Assembly (NCBI RefSeq): GCF_913063425.1
Contig: NZ_CAJXYK010000021.1
Span: 1 to 64,000, forward strand
Length of the DNA: 64,000 nt
Source of the DNA: an uncultured Thiohalocapsa sp.
Lineage (GTDB): Bacteria; Pseudomonadota; Gammaproteobacteria; Chromatiales; Chromatiaceae
Reading direction: 5' to 3'
This document shows positions 16,854 through 26,830 of this stretch, piece after piece. The notes beneath the pieces were generated by a model, which was not told where the DNA came from, made no database searches, and saw only the letters and a list, made by a program, of their open reading frames with translations. Numbering within the stretch: the first letter of the stretch is position 1; each line of letters opens with the position of its first letter. The position numbers and the translations under genes are program-made.

Positions 16854-17795
16854 GTGCCCATTGATTGGTCCGCCGCTGAGCGCCCCGTGCACTCCTTCTG
16901 TGTTCAACAGCGCGCCGATTTCGGCGCTGCCGCTGGCTTCGGCAGCCCGGATGTCACCATTGCGTTGACGCGCTGTTGCGAGCCGGACTGGCTCGTTTCG
17001 CAGGCACTGGACTCGCTCACCACACAGGAAGGGGTCTTGGCCGAGGTTCTGCTTCTGGATCAGACGCCCACCCCCGCACTCGCCGACCACTGCGCAGCGG
17101 TACAGCAACCGCGATGCGACGTCCGGTATCAGCAGATCCCGAAGCGCTCTCTCTCCTACGCCAGAAATCGCGCGGTGGCAAGCGCACGTGCAGACAGTAT
17201 TCTGTTCCTGGATGCCGACGCCGTCGCATCCCCCGGCTGGGCGCACACGCTGCACGCGGCCCTCGCCGGCGACACCGTCGGGCTCGTCGGTGCCCGCATC
17301 CTGCCCACCTGGCACCGGCAGCCCCTGCTGCTCGCCGCGGCAGCCGTGGTGCAGGACCAGTACTCGATCTTCGATCTCGGCAGCACCGCGCGGCCGTTTC
17401 ATCGGGTCGTCGGCGCAGGCTTCGGCCTGCATCGCGGCAGACTGGGGGATGAGGCGCGTTTCGACGAGCGCCTGGGGCGACGCCCGGGCAGCCTGCTCGG
17501 CGGGGAGGAGTCGGACCTCGCGCGCAGGGCGCTCGCACGCGGGCTCAGAATCCTCTACGAAGGCCGCGCCGTGGTCCACCATCAGATTCTGCCGGAGCGG
17601 ATCAGCTACCGGTGGATCCTGCGCCGGATGTTCTACGCAGGCCTGAGCCGCGCGCTGCTGCGCGGCGCGCCCAGCCCGTCGCGTGCGCTGGCGCTGACCG
17701 ATTACCTGGCACTGCCGGTCGTGCTGCCGTTCTACGGCGCCGGCTATCTCGCCGGCAGGATGCAGGGGCACGGCCACCTGCATCAGGCCCGCTAG
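16854..17795 (+). CDS. Family 2 glycosyltransferase
   Basis: The 313-residue protein starts at a GTG. It has the GT-A fold of family 2: a nucleotide-binding start (DVTIALTRCCEPDWLVSQALDSL), the metal-binding LFLDADA (D120-x-D122), and EESDLARRALARG in the acceptor region, with a C-terminal hydrophobic tail (YLALPVVLPFYGAGYLAG) that may sit on the membrane. It would add a sugar from a nucleotide-sugar to a lipid-linked glycan on the cytoplasmic side. It is the first gene of a plus-strand cluster of five tightly spaced genes (16.8-22.7 kb). Donor and acceptor are unknown. Confidence 0.88.
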   Translation: MPIDWSAAERPVHSFCVQQRADFGAAAGFGSPDVTIALTRCCEPDWLVSQALDSLTTQEGVLAEVLLLDQTPTPALADHCAAVQQPRCDVRYQQIPKRSLSYARNRAVASARADSILFLDADAVASPGWAHTLHAALAGDTVGLVGARILPTWHRQPLLLAAAAVVQDQYSIFDLGSTARPFHRVVGAGFGLHRGRLGDEARFDERLGRRPGSLLGGEESDLARRALARGLRILYEGRAVVHHQILPERISYRWILRRMFYAGLSRALLRGAPSPSRALALTDYLALPVVLPFYGAGYLAGRMQGHGHLHQAR

Positions 17796-17809
17796 GCGCG
17801 AACTGCCCC

Positions 17810-18790
17810 GTGCAGGCACCTGCACCATCCGTGTCCGGGGACGTCCGGCTCGCCGCCTTCTGGTCCGCCCAGCAAGTCCGACTCACAGCGGTGCTGGACG
17901 GCCTGGTGCCGCCCGGCGCGCGGGTGTTCTATCTCGACTACCCCGTCTCCTCGAATGTGGGCGACCTGTTGCTGTATCACGGCACGGAAGCCTGGCTCAG
18001 CAAAAGCGGTCACCAAGTGGTGGGGAGGGCCTCGATCATCGATTTTCGCTTCCCGCGCCTGGCCGCCGACGTGGCCATCCTGTGCCAGGGCGGGGGTAAC
18101 TTCGGTGACCTCTACCGGCACCAGCGCTTCCGGGAGGCCGTCGTTGCGCGCTACCCGGGCAATCGGATCGTCTTCCTGCCGCAGACGGTGCACTATCAAA
18201 GCGCGCAGGCCATCGCCGAGTCACGTCGTCGGCTCAGCGCCCACGACGACCTGCACCTGGTGCTGCGCGAGCACCGCAGCCTGGCCCTGGCCGAGCAGTA
18301 CTTTCCCGGCTGCCGCACCTACCTGGCGCCCGACATGGCAGTGATGCTCTACCCGATCACCCGGCAGTACACTCGGAGCGGTCCGGGCGGGCAGCTGTGT
18401 TTGTTCCGCCGTGACAAGGAGCGCCCTGCCGAGCATCTGCCTACACGGGGCTGTTGTACCTGGGAAGGTGATTGGAAGCAAATCCTCGGCGTGCATTACA
18501 TCGCGTTACGACTGCTTCAGGCACTCATTATCACGGCGGGCACACTTGGACCCACCTCCGTCACCGCACGCGTGTGGAAAGCGTTCACTTGGCAGTTAGT
18601 CCAGCGGTCTGCCGCACGCTTTCTGGCTGCTGATCGCATAGAGACATCCCGCCTGCATGGACACATCTTCGCCGTTCTACTCGGCGTCCCTTCGCGCTTG
18701 CACGACAACAGTTACGGTAAGAACGCTGCCTATTTCAGGTGTTGGCATAAGCCAATGGCGCTCGCCGACGACAGCCTGATCCTGGAGTAA
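17810..18790 (+). CDS. Polysaccharide pyruvyl transferase family protein
   Basis: The start was taken as GTG 17810 (VQAPAPSVSG), since longer frames run into the glycosyltransferase gene; GTG 17831 is an alternative. The 326-residue protein has family features: YLDYPVSSNVGDLLLYHG near the N-terminus, ILCQGGGNFGDLYR, and the C-terminal SRLHGHIFAVLLGVPSRLHDNSYGK. This family transfers a pyruvyl ketal from phosphoenolpyruvate to a sugar in exopolysaccharides such as xanthan, succinoglycan or cell-wall glycans, adding negative charge. It starts 14 bp after the glycosyltransferase stop and ends 3 bp before the next gene. The target sugar is unknown. Confidence 0.88.
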   Translation: MQAPAPSVSGDVRLAAFWSAQQVRLTAVLDGLVPPGARVFYLDYPVSSNVGDLLLYHGTEAWLSKSGHQVVGRASIIDFRFPRLAADVAILCQGGGNFGDLYRHQRFREAVVARYPGNRIVFLPQTVHYQSAQAIAESRRRLSAHDDLHLVLREHRSLALAEQYFPGCRTYLAPDMAVMLYPITRQYTRSGPGGQLCLFRRDKERPAEHLPTRGCCTWEGDWKQILGVHYIALRLLQALIITAGTLGPTSVTARVWKAFTWQLVQRSAARFLAADRIETSRLHGHIFAVLLGVPSRLHDNSYGKNAAYFRCWHKPMALADDSLILE

Positions 18791-18793
18791 TAC

Positions 18794-20029
18794 ATGCAGG
18801 TCATAAGCCAACGCACGCTGCCGCGGTGGGGACTGAGCATACCGGGCTTCGGACTTACGGACCCGGCACTCATGCAACGACTGCGTCGCGTGGCCAGCCG
18901 TGCGGAGAAGCGCGGCCTAAAGAAGACCGTTGGCTCGGTTATCTTTCGGCCGAGGGCCTTCGTGCGCGCGTTATTTCCAGCATTCAGGGATGTTCGCTGG
19001 GTGCGCAGCTCCACCGGCAAAAGCGGTCTGCAACAACGCTGGGAACGGGCGGCGCTGGTAATCTTTCTCCGCATGGACCCCGACGCCTACTATCTTCTCG
19101 GTCTTCACGACAGTGCCCGGTATGCGCGGGCAGGCGAGTTCGTGACCCCGCGCCAGCTCTGCAACCTCCATGCCTGCCTTGCGCAGGCCATTGACCCGGC
19201 CGTTCGGGACATCGTATCGAACAAGGGACGGTTCTTCTCTTTCTGCTTGGAGCACGCCATCGCCACCCCCGAAGTCTTGACGACATGGCATCCCAACGGA
19301 GCCGGGTTCGATGTGCAGGAAGCCGCTGAAGGCTGCTTGCGCCGATGCGGGGAGACATTCTTCAAGCCGCAACAAGGTTTGTGCGGTATCGGCGCCGGCA
19401 TCCTAACCGTGCGGCACGGCCAAGGCTGGTCGATCACGTCCGGCTCGACGCGAAAGAAGCTGAAGTCCTGGGTCGAGGTGTGTCAGTACCTGCAATACTC
19501 GAACGAGCCCGTGATTTTCCAGCCCCGGCTCCGCAATCACCGCGTCCTGGCGCGATTCGGTGAGCACGCAGTGCATACCGTGCGCATCGCCACCATGCGC
19601 CTGAACGGCGACATCCAGCCATGCGCGGCCTTTTTGAAGATTGCCGCCCCGGGTGCCATCGCAGACAATTTCGCAGCGGGCAGCATCGCCGTGCACGTGG
19701 ACATGGCCTCGGGCCGACTCGGTCGCGGCGCCACCAAGGCCCATAGCTGCCTCCCCGCAAGCCTTACGGCGGTGCCCGGGACAGGCGAGCGCTTCGCGGG
19801 GCTCACCGTGCCGCACTGGCGTGAGAGCTTGGCGCTGGCCCGACGACTGCATCGACTGCTGGACGACTTCCCGAGCTTGGCCATGGATATTGCGGTCACC
19901 GACGATGGCCCCGTGATCGTCGAAGCCAACGAGATCTGGGGTAGCGATGGCTTCCAGAAAGCCTCCGACATCGGCCTCGGCAGGTGGCTGTTACCGGCTT
20001 ACTGTGCCGAGCACCTCCGACGCCCCTGA
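18794..20029 (+). CDS. Sugar-transfer-associated ATP-grasp protein
   Basis: The 411-residue protein starts 3 bp after the pyruvyl transferase stop. It matches the ATP-grasp family found in glycan and sugar-transfer clusters: an N-terminal helical part, a lysine strand (GETFFKPQQGLCGIGAGIL), VIFQPRLRNHRVLARFG, an extended HTVRIATMR strand, and the metal-binding end SLAMDIAVTDDGPVIVEANEIWG. ATP-grasp enzymes make an acyl-phosphate and couple it to an amine, so this gene may attach an amino acid or other acid to the glycan or its precursor. The specific reaction is not known for the family and cannot be read here. Confidence 0.85.
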   Translation: MQVISQRTLPRWGLSIPGFGLTDPALMQRLRRVASRAEKRGLKKTVGSVIFRPRAFVRALFPAFRDVRWVRSSTGKSGLQQRWERAALVIFLRMDPDAYYLLGLHDSARYARAGEFVTPRQLCNLHACLAQAIDPAVRDIVSNKGRFFSFCLEHAIATPEVLTTWHPNGAGFDVQEAAEGCLRRCGETFFKPQQGLCGIGAGILTVRHGQGWSITSGSTRKKLKSWVEVCQYLQYSNEPVIFQPRLRNHRVLARFGEHAVHTVRIATMRLNGDIQPCAAFLKIAAPGAIADNFAAGSIAVHVDMASGRLGRGATKAHSCLPASLTAVPGTGERFAGLTVPHWRESLALARRLHRLLDDFPSLAMDIAVTDDGPVIVEANEIWGSDGFQKASDIGLGRWLLPAYCAEHLRRP

Positions 20030-20032
20030 CCA

Positions 20033-21526
20033 TTGAACAGCCTGAGGAATCCGCGGACCGGCGTCCGCAAGATTGTCTGGAATGCGGGTCAGATCGGCCT
20101 GGCTCGCTTCGTCACCCTCGCCTGCCGTGCCATTTACCTCGTCATTGCAGCGCGCATGCTCGGCGCGGAGGCGTATGGATCGCTGAGCGTCGCCATCGCC
20201 TGGACGCTCAGCTTCCTGCCGCTCGTCACGTTCGGGCTCGGCCCTTACCTGATCGCCGAGCTGAGCAGCGATAAGGCCGCATCGCCACGAGTGCTGAGCC
20301 AAACACTGTCTCTGACGGCAGTTGGGGCGGTGCTGGCCGGGATAACCGCCGCGGGAGTCGGCATCGCCTTCGAGCCGGACGCGCTCATTCGAATGCTCGT
20401 TATCGTATGCGCCCTCGCCATGATGGGCCGCGGCATCGTGCGCTGGAGCGAGCACGTCTTCCTTGCCTATGAGCGGCCCAGCTACACGCTGCGTCAGGAG
20501 ACGATATTCCGCAGCCTGGAGCTGAGTATCGTTGCCCTGGTGCTGCTTGCCGGTGGCGATGCGCTGGCGGTCGCGGCGATCGGTGCAACATGCTGGCTGC
20601 TGGAGGCCGCGTCCGGCATCCGGCTGGTGCGAAAACGGGTCGCACGTCACCCGCTACGCCGGGATTTCTCTGCGGTGTGGATGCTGCTGATATCCGCGGC
20701 CCCACTGCTCATCACCCAACTGTGCGCACAAGGCTTGTATCACTATCCGCTGGTTTTCGCCCGCAATCTATTGGGTGATCGACAAGCAGTGGGTAATGTT
20801 GCGCTCGCAATGCAGGCCCTGATCCCGGTCGCCATGTTGCCGGGCGCGCTCGCGCAAGTAGCGATGCCGGCACTCGTGCGCTCACAGGGTCGCGGCGACG
20901 GGCGCGACATCGACTTTATCGCAACGGTGATTCGCTCGACACTCATTGCAACGGCAGCTTGTGTCATTGGTGCCGCCGCCGTCGGGCCGTCCTTGGTTCC
21001 GCTGGTCATGGGCACGCAATATGCGCTCGCCGGGGAATTGCTTTGGCTCCCCATGCTGATGCTGGCGCCCCTCACCCTGTACTTCAGCAGCGGGACTTGG
21101 TTATTTGCCGGCCGCCGCTACACCTACGCTGCTGTATCAGGCTGCTTGGCTGTGCTGGTGCTGGCGCTGAGCGCGCAAGTGCTGATTCCTTGGCTCGGTC
21201 CTGCCGGCGTCTTCCTGGCGGCCGCGACAGGACATCTCTCCGGCACCCTGGCCCGATTCATTCCGCTGCTCATAACTGGCACCGCTGCCTTCGGCGTACA
21301 GACGCGCAACGCCTTTCTCGCCGCGACGGCCGCTGTCGGCGGCTATGGGCTCTGGGCCTGGGCGGGATGGCCGGTCCTGCCGGGCTGCGTCCTCTGCCTG
21401 GGCTTGCTGAGCCTGGCCACCTTTCGCTGGTGTCTGAAGCCTGGCGAGCAACAGTTCCTGGCTTCGATTTGGGCGCAACGTCTGGGCCTGCGCACCACGG
21501 GGCTCAAGGCAGAGGAGCGGCAATGA
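20033..21526 (+). CDS. Oligosaccharide flippase (Wzx/MATE-like)
   Basis: The 497-residue membrane protein has about 12-14 predicted spans throughout. The N-terminus NAGQIGLARFVTLACRAIYLVIAARMLGAEAYGSLSVAIAW is typical of polysaccharide-biosynthesis flippases (MOP superfamily). It would move lipid-linked oligosaccharide from the cytoplasmic to the periplasmic face. The start is a TTG at 20033, 3 bp after the previous stop, without a strong ribosome site. It ends in an ATGA overlap with the PP-loop gene, showing translational coupling. Base composition is lower in GC than the chromosome backbone in places, as often seen in glycan clusters. Confidence 0.88.
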   Translation: MNSLRNPRTGVRKIVWNAGQIGLARFVTLACRAIYLVIAARMLGAEAYGSLSVAIAWTLSFLPLVTFGLGPYLIAELSSDKAASPRVLSQTLSLTAVGAVLAGITAAGVGIAFEPDALIRMLVIVCALAMMGRGIVRWSEHVFLAYERPSYTLRQETIFRSLELSIVALVLLAGGDALAVAAIGATCWLLEAASGIRLVRKRVARHPLRRDFSAVWMLLISAAPLLITQLCAQGLYHYPLVFARNLLGDRQAVGNVALAMQALIPVAMLPGALAQVAMPALVRSQGRGDGRDIDFIATVIRSTLIATAACVIGAAAVGPSLVPLVMGTQYALAGELLWLPMLMLAPLTLYFSSGTWLFAGRRYTYAAVSGCLAVLVLALSAQVLIPWLGPAGVFLAAATGHLSGTLARFIPLLITGTAAFGVQTRNAFLAATAAVGGYGLWAWAGWPVLPGCVLCLGLLSLATFRWCLKPGEQQFLASIWAQRLGLRTTGLKAEERQ

Positions 21527-22710
21527 ATTGCAGCCACCCCAGAGCGCGGACTATCGTCATGTCCGTACCGACACTCCAGCAATTGGCCAGCGGCGAGTGG
21601 CAACTCAGCTGCGCCATCGGCGGGCACCACGTCTTCTTTCGCGCGGAAATGCCACTCTACGCCGGGCCGGAGCCTTTTCTCAGCGCCTTTCTGCTGCCGA
21701 CCATGGCAATGCGTCGGTACCTCACCAGTCCGGTTCCGGTCTGCGAGACATGGCTGCGCAACAGCCGGGCGCTGCGTGCCCGCGCGGCAGACTGGTGGGG
21801 CTTCAGCAGCGGCGGTATCTTGGCGCCGGAAGTCCAGGCACCCCCACATGCCGATGTCGGTACCGAGGCCCACACCGGACTCTTCTTTTCCGGCGGCGTG
21901 GACGCCTTTCATTCGCTTTCAGCATGCCGCCCGCGGATCGACAAGCTGATCTTCATAGAGGGCGCAGACACGACGTTGAGCGATACCACACGCCGAGAGC
22001 AGGATCGTCGCTTGCTGCAATCGGCCGCTGCCGCGGCGGGGCTGGATCTGGTCATCATCGCAACCAATCTTCGCGAGCATCCCCTATTTCGCCGGATCGG
22101 TTGGTGGGAGGCTCACGGTGGCGCGCTCGCGGCGACGGCACATGCCCTGAGTATGAGCCTGGGAGCGGCCATCATTTCGGGCAGTGTCTCCATGCAGCCG
22201 CACGGCTCGCATCCGGATCTCATTCCGACGTACTCGTCGCGCCGCTTGCGGCTGGACGTTTACGCCGGAGGAGTACCGCGCTGGGAGAAGCTGCGGACAA
22301 TTCTCGCTGATCCGATCGCCTTGCAGCATTTGCGCGTTTGCTGGGTCCACCAGACCGATGGCGACAATGCCATGAACTGCGGTGTCTGCGAGAAATGCCT
22401 GCGGACCCTGCTGCAGTTGGAGTGCCTGGAATCCGGTGTGACGCATGGTCTGCCGACCTTCCCTGCCGACCGCCTTGATGAACGCCTGCGTCGGCTGAAG
22501 TGGATTCCACCGCACGTCGCCCCGCTTTGGCGGCATATCGCTGGACAGACATCATTGCCGCCGTCGCTGAGAAGACAGGTTTGCCAACTCCTGAAAAGGT
22601 CCGAGCGGATTCGTCGGTCTCCGCTCAGGATGCCGCCCTTCCTGATGGATCGCTATCGCCACCTGCGTGCCGCCTGGTCACTCCACCGACACCCGGGCAG
22701 CGCCGGTTGA
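21523..22710 (+). CDS. PP-loop ATPase-like protein in the glycan cluster
   Basis: The ATG overlaps the flippase stop (ATGA), giving 395 residues. The motif FFSGGVDAFHS (residues 121-131) is the pyrophosphate-binding PP-loop (SGGxDS) found in ExsB/QueC, NAD synthetase, asparagine synthetase and tRNA thiolases, with the final Ser moved one position by an F/H insertion. Downstream lie IISGSVSMQPHG and a C-terminal CGVCEKCLRT (C286, C289, C292, with C273 nearby), a likely zinc site as in QueC. Such enzymes adenylate a carbonyl or carboxyl group. Here the neighbours suggest a chemical modification of a sugar or glycan, for example amidation, alongside the ATP-grasp protein. Exact activity is unknown. 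Confidence 0.8.
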   Translation: MNCSHPRARTIVMSVPTLQQLASGEWQLSCAIGGHHVFFRAEMPLYAGPEPFLSAFLLPTMAMRRYLTSPVPVCETWLRNSRALRARAADWWGFSSGGILAPEVQAPPHADVGTEAHTGLFFSGGVDAFHSLSACRPRIDKLIFIEGADTTLSDTTRREQDRRLLQSAAAAAGLDLVIIATNLREHPLFRRIGWWEAHGGALAATAHALSMSLGAAIISGSVSMQPHGSHPDLIPTYSSRRLRLDVYAGGVPRWEKLRTILADPIALQHLRVCWVHQTDGDNAMNCGVCEKCLRTLLQLECLESGVTHGLPTFPADRLDERLRRLKWIPPHVAPLWRHIAGQTSLPPSLRRQVCQLLKRSERIRRSPLRMPPFLMDRYRHLRAAWSLHRHPGSAG

Positions 22711-22778
22711 ATCGGGTCGCAGGCGGCGTGACTGAAGACACTGACGGGCCTATCCCGCCGCCAGCGTATTCAACGGAA

Positions 22779-22798
22779 AGGGGCGCCGAAGCGCCCCT
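22779..22798 (-). terminator. Rho-independent-like terminator between fba and the glycan cluster
   Basis: A perfect 8-bp stem, AGGGGCGC (22779-22786) with GCGCCCCT (22791-22798), has a CGAA loop. Read on the minus strand it is followed by TTTCC, so it suits termination of fba. On the plus strand it ends CTCTC, so it may also stop the convergent PP-loop transcript. Confidence 0.75.
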
Positions 22799-22839
22799 CT
22801 CAGACCGACATGACGGTTCCGCGTCGGCGGAAAACGCGA

Positions 22840-23904
22840 TCAGTTGACCTTCGGATCGAGCTCGCCCTTGGCGTAGCGATCAGTCATGTCTTCCAGCGAC
22901 ATGACCTTGATCTTGCTGGCGTTGCCGGCGGTGCCGAAGGCCTCGTAGCGCGCCTTGCAGATGTCCTTCATGGCCTTGGTGGAGGCGGCGAGGTACTTGC
23001 GCGGGTCGAAGTTCTTCGGGTTCTCGGCGAGGTGCCGACGGATGGCGCCGGTGGAGGCCATGCGCAGGTCGGTGTCGATGTTGACCTTGCGCACACCGTT
23101 CTTGATGCCCTCGGCGATCTCCTCCACCGGGACGCCGTAGGTCTCGCCCATGTTGCCGCCGAACTCGTCGATGATCTTGAGCCAGTCCTGCGGCACGCTG
23201 GAGGAGCCGTGCATCACCAGGTGCGTGTCCGGGATGCGGGCGTGGATCTCGCGGATGCGCTGGATGGCGAGGATGTCGCCCGTCGGCGGCCGGGTGAACT
23301 TGTAGGCGCCGTGGCTGGTGCCGATGGCGATGGCGAGCGCGTCCACGTGGGTGTCGGCGACGAACCTGGCGGCCTCTTCGGGGTCGGTCAGGAGCTGGTC
23401 GTGGGAGAGCTTGCCCTCGGCGCCGGAGCCGTCCTCTTCACCGGCCATGCCGGACTCAAGCGACCCGAGGCAGCCGAGCTCGCCCTCCACGGACACGCCG
23501 CAGGCGTGCGCCATGTCCACCACCTGGCGGGTGACGCGGGCGTTGTACTCGTAGTCCATGGGCGTCTTCATGTCCTCGCCGAGGGAGCCGTCCATCATCA
23601 CGGAGCTGAAGCCGAGCTGGATGGAGCGCTGGCAGACGGCCGGGGAGGCACCGTGGTCCTGATGCATGACGACCGGGATATGCGGCCACTCCTCGATGGC
23701 GGCGAGGATCAGGTGACGCAGGAAGGGGGCACCGGCGTACTTGCGGGCGCCGGCGGAGGCCTGGCAGATGACCGGGGAGTCGGTTTCGTCGGCGGCCTCC
23801 ATGATGGCGCGCATCTGCTCCAGGTTGTTGACGTTGAACGCGGGCACGCCGTACTGATGCTCGGCGGCGTGATCCAGCAGCTGGCGGAGTGAAATCAAGG
23901 CCAT
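22840..23904 (-). CDS. fba: Fructose-bisphosphate aldolase, class II (Calvin-cycle type)
   Basis: The 354-residue zinc enzyme interconverts fructose-1,6-bisphosphate with dihydroxyacetone phosphate and glyceraldehyde-3-phosphate. It also handles sedoheptulose bisphosphate in the Calvin cycle. Motifs are HQDHGAS (zinc histidine), [22 protein letters not shown] (with the acidic insertion [16 protein letters not shown] typical of the longer Calvin subtype), [13 protein letters not shown] and NIDTDLRMA. The start [27 protein letters not shown] is standard, and an AGGAGAG lies upstream. It is last in the minus-strand run tkt-gap-pgk-pyk-fba, with a terminator 42 bp after the stop. Confidence 0.96.
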   Translation of the reverse strand: MALISLRQLLDHAAEHQYGVPAFNVNNLEQMRAIMEAADETDSPVICQASAGARKYAGAPFLRHLILAAIEEWPHIPVVMHQDHGASPAVCQRSIQLGFSSVMMDGSLGEDMKTPMDYEYNARVTRQVVDMAHACGVSVEGELGCLGSLESGMAGEEDGSGAEGKLSHDQLLTDPEEAARFVADTHVDALAIAIGTSHGAYKFTRPPTGDILAIQRIREIHARIPDTHLVMHGSSSVPQDWLKIIDEFGGNMGETYGVPVEEIAEGIKNGVRKVNIDTDLRMASTGAIRRHLAENPKNFDPRKYLAASTKAMKDICKARYEAFGTAGNASKIKVMSLEDMTDRYAKGELDPKVN

Positions 23905-23962
23905 TGGGGCTCTCCTGTGTCGCTGAGTGAGTGTCGCAGGTGGAAGTGGGGCGGGGCCCGCC

Positions 23963-25405
23963 TCAGTCGCCGGCGAGCAGCTTGTGCTCGCCGACGCGCA
24001 TGATCTTCATGATGTTGGTCTGTCCCTCAACGCCGCCGCGGTCGCCCTTGGTGATGATCACCAGGTCGCCGTCGACGACGGTGCCCTGTCGCAGCAGCTC
24101 TTCGATGACCTCGCGGTTGACCTCGTGGATGTTCTTGCTGGCCACGTCGAAGTTTATCGGGTAGACGCCGCGGTAAAGCGTGACTTTTCTGCGGGTATAC
24201 ACGAGCCGGGTCAGGGCGTAGATGGGGATGCCCGTGTTGAGCCGCGACATCCACTTGACCGTGCTGCCGGACTCGGTCAGCGCGGCGACGGCCTTCACGC
24301 CCAGGTGATTGGCCGCGTACATGGCGGACATGGCGATGGCCTCGTCCACACGCTTGAAGCGGGTGTCCAGCCGGTGGCGGGACTTGCGGCGGTAGTTCTC
24401 GGACTCGGCGCAGATGCGGTCCATCGCCGCCACCACCTTGGCCGGGTACTTGCCGACCGAGCTCTCGGCGGACAGCATGACGGCATCGGTGCCGTCCAGC
24501 ACCGCATTGGCGACGTCGAAGACTTCGGCCCGGGTGGGGATGGGATTGTCGATCATGGACTGCATCATCTGCGTCGCGGTGATGACGACACAGTCCATGT
24601 CCCGGGCCTCGCTGATGAGCCGCTTCTGTACAGCAGGCAGCTCGGCGTCGCCGATCTCCACGCCCAGGTCGCCGCGGGCCACCATGATGACGTCGGACGC
24701 CTTGATGATCTCGCTGGCGTGCTCCAGGGCCTCGGCCCGCTCGATCTTGGCGACCACTCCGCCCTTGCCGCCGGCCTGGGTGAAGAGCTGGCGCGCCAGG
24801 TGCACATCGTCCGGGCTGCGTACGAAGGAGACGGCGAGGTAGTCGGCCTCCGCCTCGGCGGCGAAGGCGATGTCCGCCTTGTCCTTGTCGGTGAGTGCCG
24901 GCGCCGACAGGCCGCCGCCGCGCTTGTTGATGCCTTTGTTGTTCGAGAGCTTGCCGCCGAGGAGAACCTTGCAGCGAATGCTGCGGCCGTAGATCTCCGT
25001 GACTTCAAGCTCGATGGCGCCGTCGTCCAGCAGGAGCTGGTCGCCGGGCATCAGGTCGTCAGCCAGGTGGGCGTAGGTACAGCCGACGCGCTCCTGGTTG
25101 CCCGAATCCAGCGGGCAGTCCAGATCGATGCAGAACGCATCGCCCGCGCTCAGCGCGATGCTGTCGCCCTCGAAGCGACCGATGCGGATCTTCGGCCCCT
25201 GCAGGTCCACCAGCACGCCCAAGGGGTGCTTCATGGCCTTGGCCACGGTGCGCACCCGCTCCACCCGCTTGCGCTGGCGCTCGTGGGTGTCGTGGGACAT
25301 GTTGAGCCGGGCCACGTTGAGACCGGCGGCCACCATGTCTTCCAGCACACCGGGTGGGTCGGTGGCTGGGCCAAGCGTTGCGACGATTTTGGTTCTGCGG
25401 GGCAT
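23963..25405 (-). CDS. pyk: Pyruvate kinase
   Basis: The 480-residue enzyme converts phosphoenolpyruvate and ADP to pyruvate and ATP. It starts at [19 protein letters not shown]; the upstream frame is spacer. Key parts are visible: VARLNMSHD, the K+/Mg2+ site, [19 protein letters not shown] with the catalytic glutamate loop, and [23 protein letters not shown] (signature), then the C-terminal allosteric domain. It sits between pgk and fba, about 60 bp upstream of fba. No good Shine-Dalgarno sequence precedes the ATG; instead there is a 7-bp tandem repeat. Confidence 0.96.
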   Translation of the reverse strand: MPRRTKIVATLGPATDPPGVLEDMVAAGLNVARLNMSHDTHERQRKRVERVRTVAKAMKHPLGVLVDLQGPKIRIGRFEGDSIALSAGDAFCIDLDCPLDSGNQERVGCTYAHLADDLMPGDQLLLDDGAIELEVTEIYGRSIRCKVLLGGKLSNNKGINKRGGGLSAPALTDKDKADIAFAAEAEADYLAVSFVRSPDDVHLARQLFTQAGGKGGVVAKIERAEALEHASEIIKASDVIMVARGDLGVEIGDAELPAVQKRLISEARDMDCVVITATQMMQSMIDNPIPTRAEVFDVANAVLDGTDAVMLSAESSVGKYPAKVVAAMDRICAESENYRRKSRHRLDTRFKRVDEAIAMSAMYAANHLGVKAVAALTESGSTVKWMSRLNTGIPIYALTRLVYTRRKVTLYRGVYPINFDVASKNIHEVNREVIEELLRQGTVVDGDLVIITKGDRGGVEGQTNIMKIMRVGEHKLLAGD

Positions 25406-25416
25406 GTTAGGGACAG

Positions 25417-25437
25417 TATCGAGTATCGAGTACCGAG
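25417..25437. repeat. Three 7-bp tandem repeats before pyk
   Basis: TATCGAG, TATCGAG and TACCGAG follow one another at 25417-25437 in the 89-bp spacer between pgk and pyk, just upstream of the pyk start. Other spacers in this window have 7-bp repeats of different sequence. Confidence 0.75.
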
Positions 25438-25494
25438 GAAGAGGCGCGAGTACGGGTGGGTCTTCCCTCGGCACTCGCTCCTCGAAGCCCGAGA

Positions 25495-26676
25495 CTAGTC
25501 TTTCGCCCTCTCCTCCAACATCGCCACCGCCGGCAAAGTCTTGCCCTCCAGGAACTCCAGGAAAGCACCGCCCGCGGTGGAGATGTAGGACACCTTGTCG
25601 TAGATGTCGTACTTCTGAATGGCGGCGATGGTGTCGCCGCCACCGGCCAGCGTAAAGGCGTCGGTGTCGGCGATGGCCATGGAGACGGTCTTGGTGCCCT
25701 CGCCGAACTGGTCGAACTCGAACACGCCCACCGGGCCGTTCCAGACCACGGTGCCGGCCTTGTTGATGATATCGGCAAGCGCATTGGCGCTGTCCGGGCC
25801 GATGTCGAAGATCATGTCGTCGTCGGCGACTTCTTCCACCTTCTTCTGCACCGCCGGCTCGTTCTCGTCGAACTTCTGCCCGACCACCACATCGGTGGCG
25901 ATGGGGATGGTGGCACCCGCGGCCTCGGCCTTGTCCATCAAGCCCTTTGCGGTGTCCACCAGATCTGCTTCATACAGGGACTTACCGACGTTGTGGCCGG
26001 CGGCCTTGATGAAGGTGTTGGCGATACCGCCGCCCACCACGAGCTGGTCCACCTTCGTGGACAGCGCCTCCAGCACCGTGAGCTTGGTGGAGACCTTGGA
26101 GCCGCCGACGATGGCGACCATGGGCCGCTTGGGGTCGGCGAGCGCCTTGTGCAGCGCGTCCAGCTCCTCGGCCAGCAGCAGACCGGCGCAGGCGGTGGGC
26201 GCGAACTTGCCGGCACCGTGGGTGGAGGCCTGGGCGCGGTGGGCGGTGCCGAAGGCGTCCATCACGTACACATCGCAGAGCGCGGCGTACTGCTTGGCAA
26301 GCTCTTCGTTGTCCTTCTTCTCGCCCTTGTTGAAGCGCACGTTCTCCAGCAGCACCAGCTCGCCGTCGGCGACCTCCGGGGCGGTGTCGAGATAGTCCTT
26401 CACCAGGCGCACCTCGCGGCCCATCTTGGCGCCGAGGTCGGCGGCCACCGGCGCCAGGGAGTTCTCCTCGGAGTAGACGCCCTCCTCCGGGCGGCCCAGA
26501 TGGGACATGACCATCACCTTGGCACCCGCCTTGAGGCAGTGCTCGAAGGTGGGCATGGACGCGGTGATGCGCGCATCGGACGTGACCTTGCCGTCCTTGA
26601 CCGGGACGTTCAGGTCAGAGCGGATCAGCACGCGCTTGCCGGCGAGATCCAGGTCGGTGAGCTTGATGAAGGACAT
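25495..26676 (-). CDS. pgk: Phosphoglycerate kinase
   Basis: The 393-residue two-domain kinase interconverts 1,3-bisphosphoglycerate and 3-phosphoglycerate. It runs towards 1,3-bisphosphoglycerate when CO2 is fixed. It starts at [25 protein letters not shown] (family signature [11 protein letters not shown]); an ATG five codons upstream is less likely. Further motifs are [11 protein letters not shown], the nucleotide-domain [13 protein letters not shown], and the glycine-rich [12 protein letters not shown]. It lies between gap and pyk in one direction with spacers of 154 and 89 bp, consistent with an operon. Confidence 0.97.
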   Translation of the reverse strand: MSFIKLTDLDLAGKRVLIRSDLNVPVKDGKVTSDARITASMPTFEHCLKAGAKVMVMSHLGRPEEGVYSEENSLAPVAADLGAKMGREVRLVKDYLDTAPEVADGELVLLENVRFNKGEKKDNEELAKQYAALCDVYVMDAFGTAHRAQASTHGAGKFAPTACAGLLLAEELDALHKALADPKRPMVAIVGGSKVSTKLTVLEALSTKVDQLVVGGGIANTFIKAAGHNVGKSLYEADLVDTAKGLMDKAEAAGATIPIATDVVVGQKFDENEPAVQKKVEEVADDDMIFDIGPDSANALADIINKAGTVVWNGPVGVFEFDQFGEGTKTVSMAIADTDAFTLAGGGDTIAAIQKYDIYDKVSYISTAGGAFLEFLEGKTLPAVAMLEERAKD

Positions 26677-26807
26677 ATACGGGAGCCTCATGCAGTGGTG
26701 TCGAATGTCAAGAGCAATCTGGAAAGCGTTTTCCCGCTTTCCGCATCACTCCGGCAAGCGCTGAGGACCGAGGCACGGTCAGCGAAGGCCGCTCCTCGGC
26801 CCCCAGC

Positions 26808-26830
26808 CCTCAGTCCTCAGACCTCAGCCC

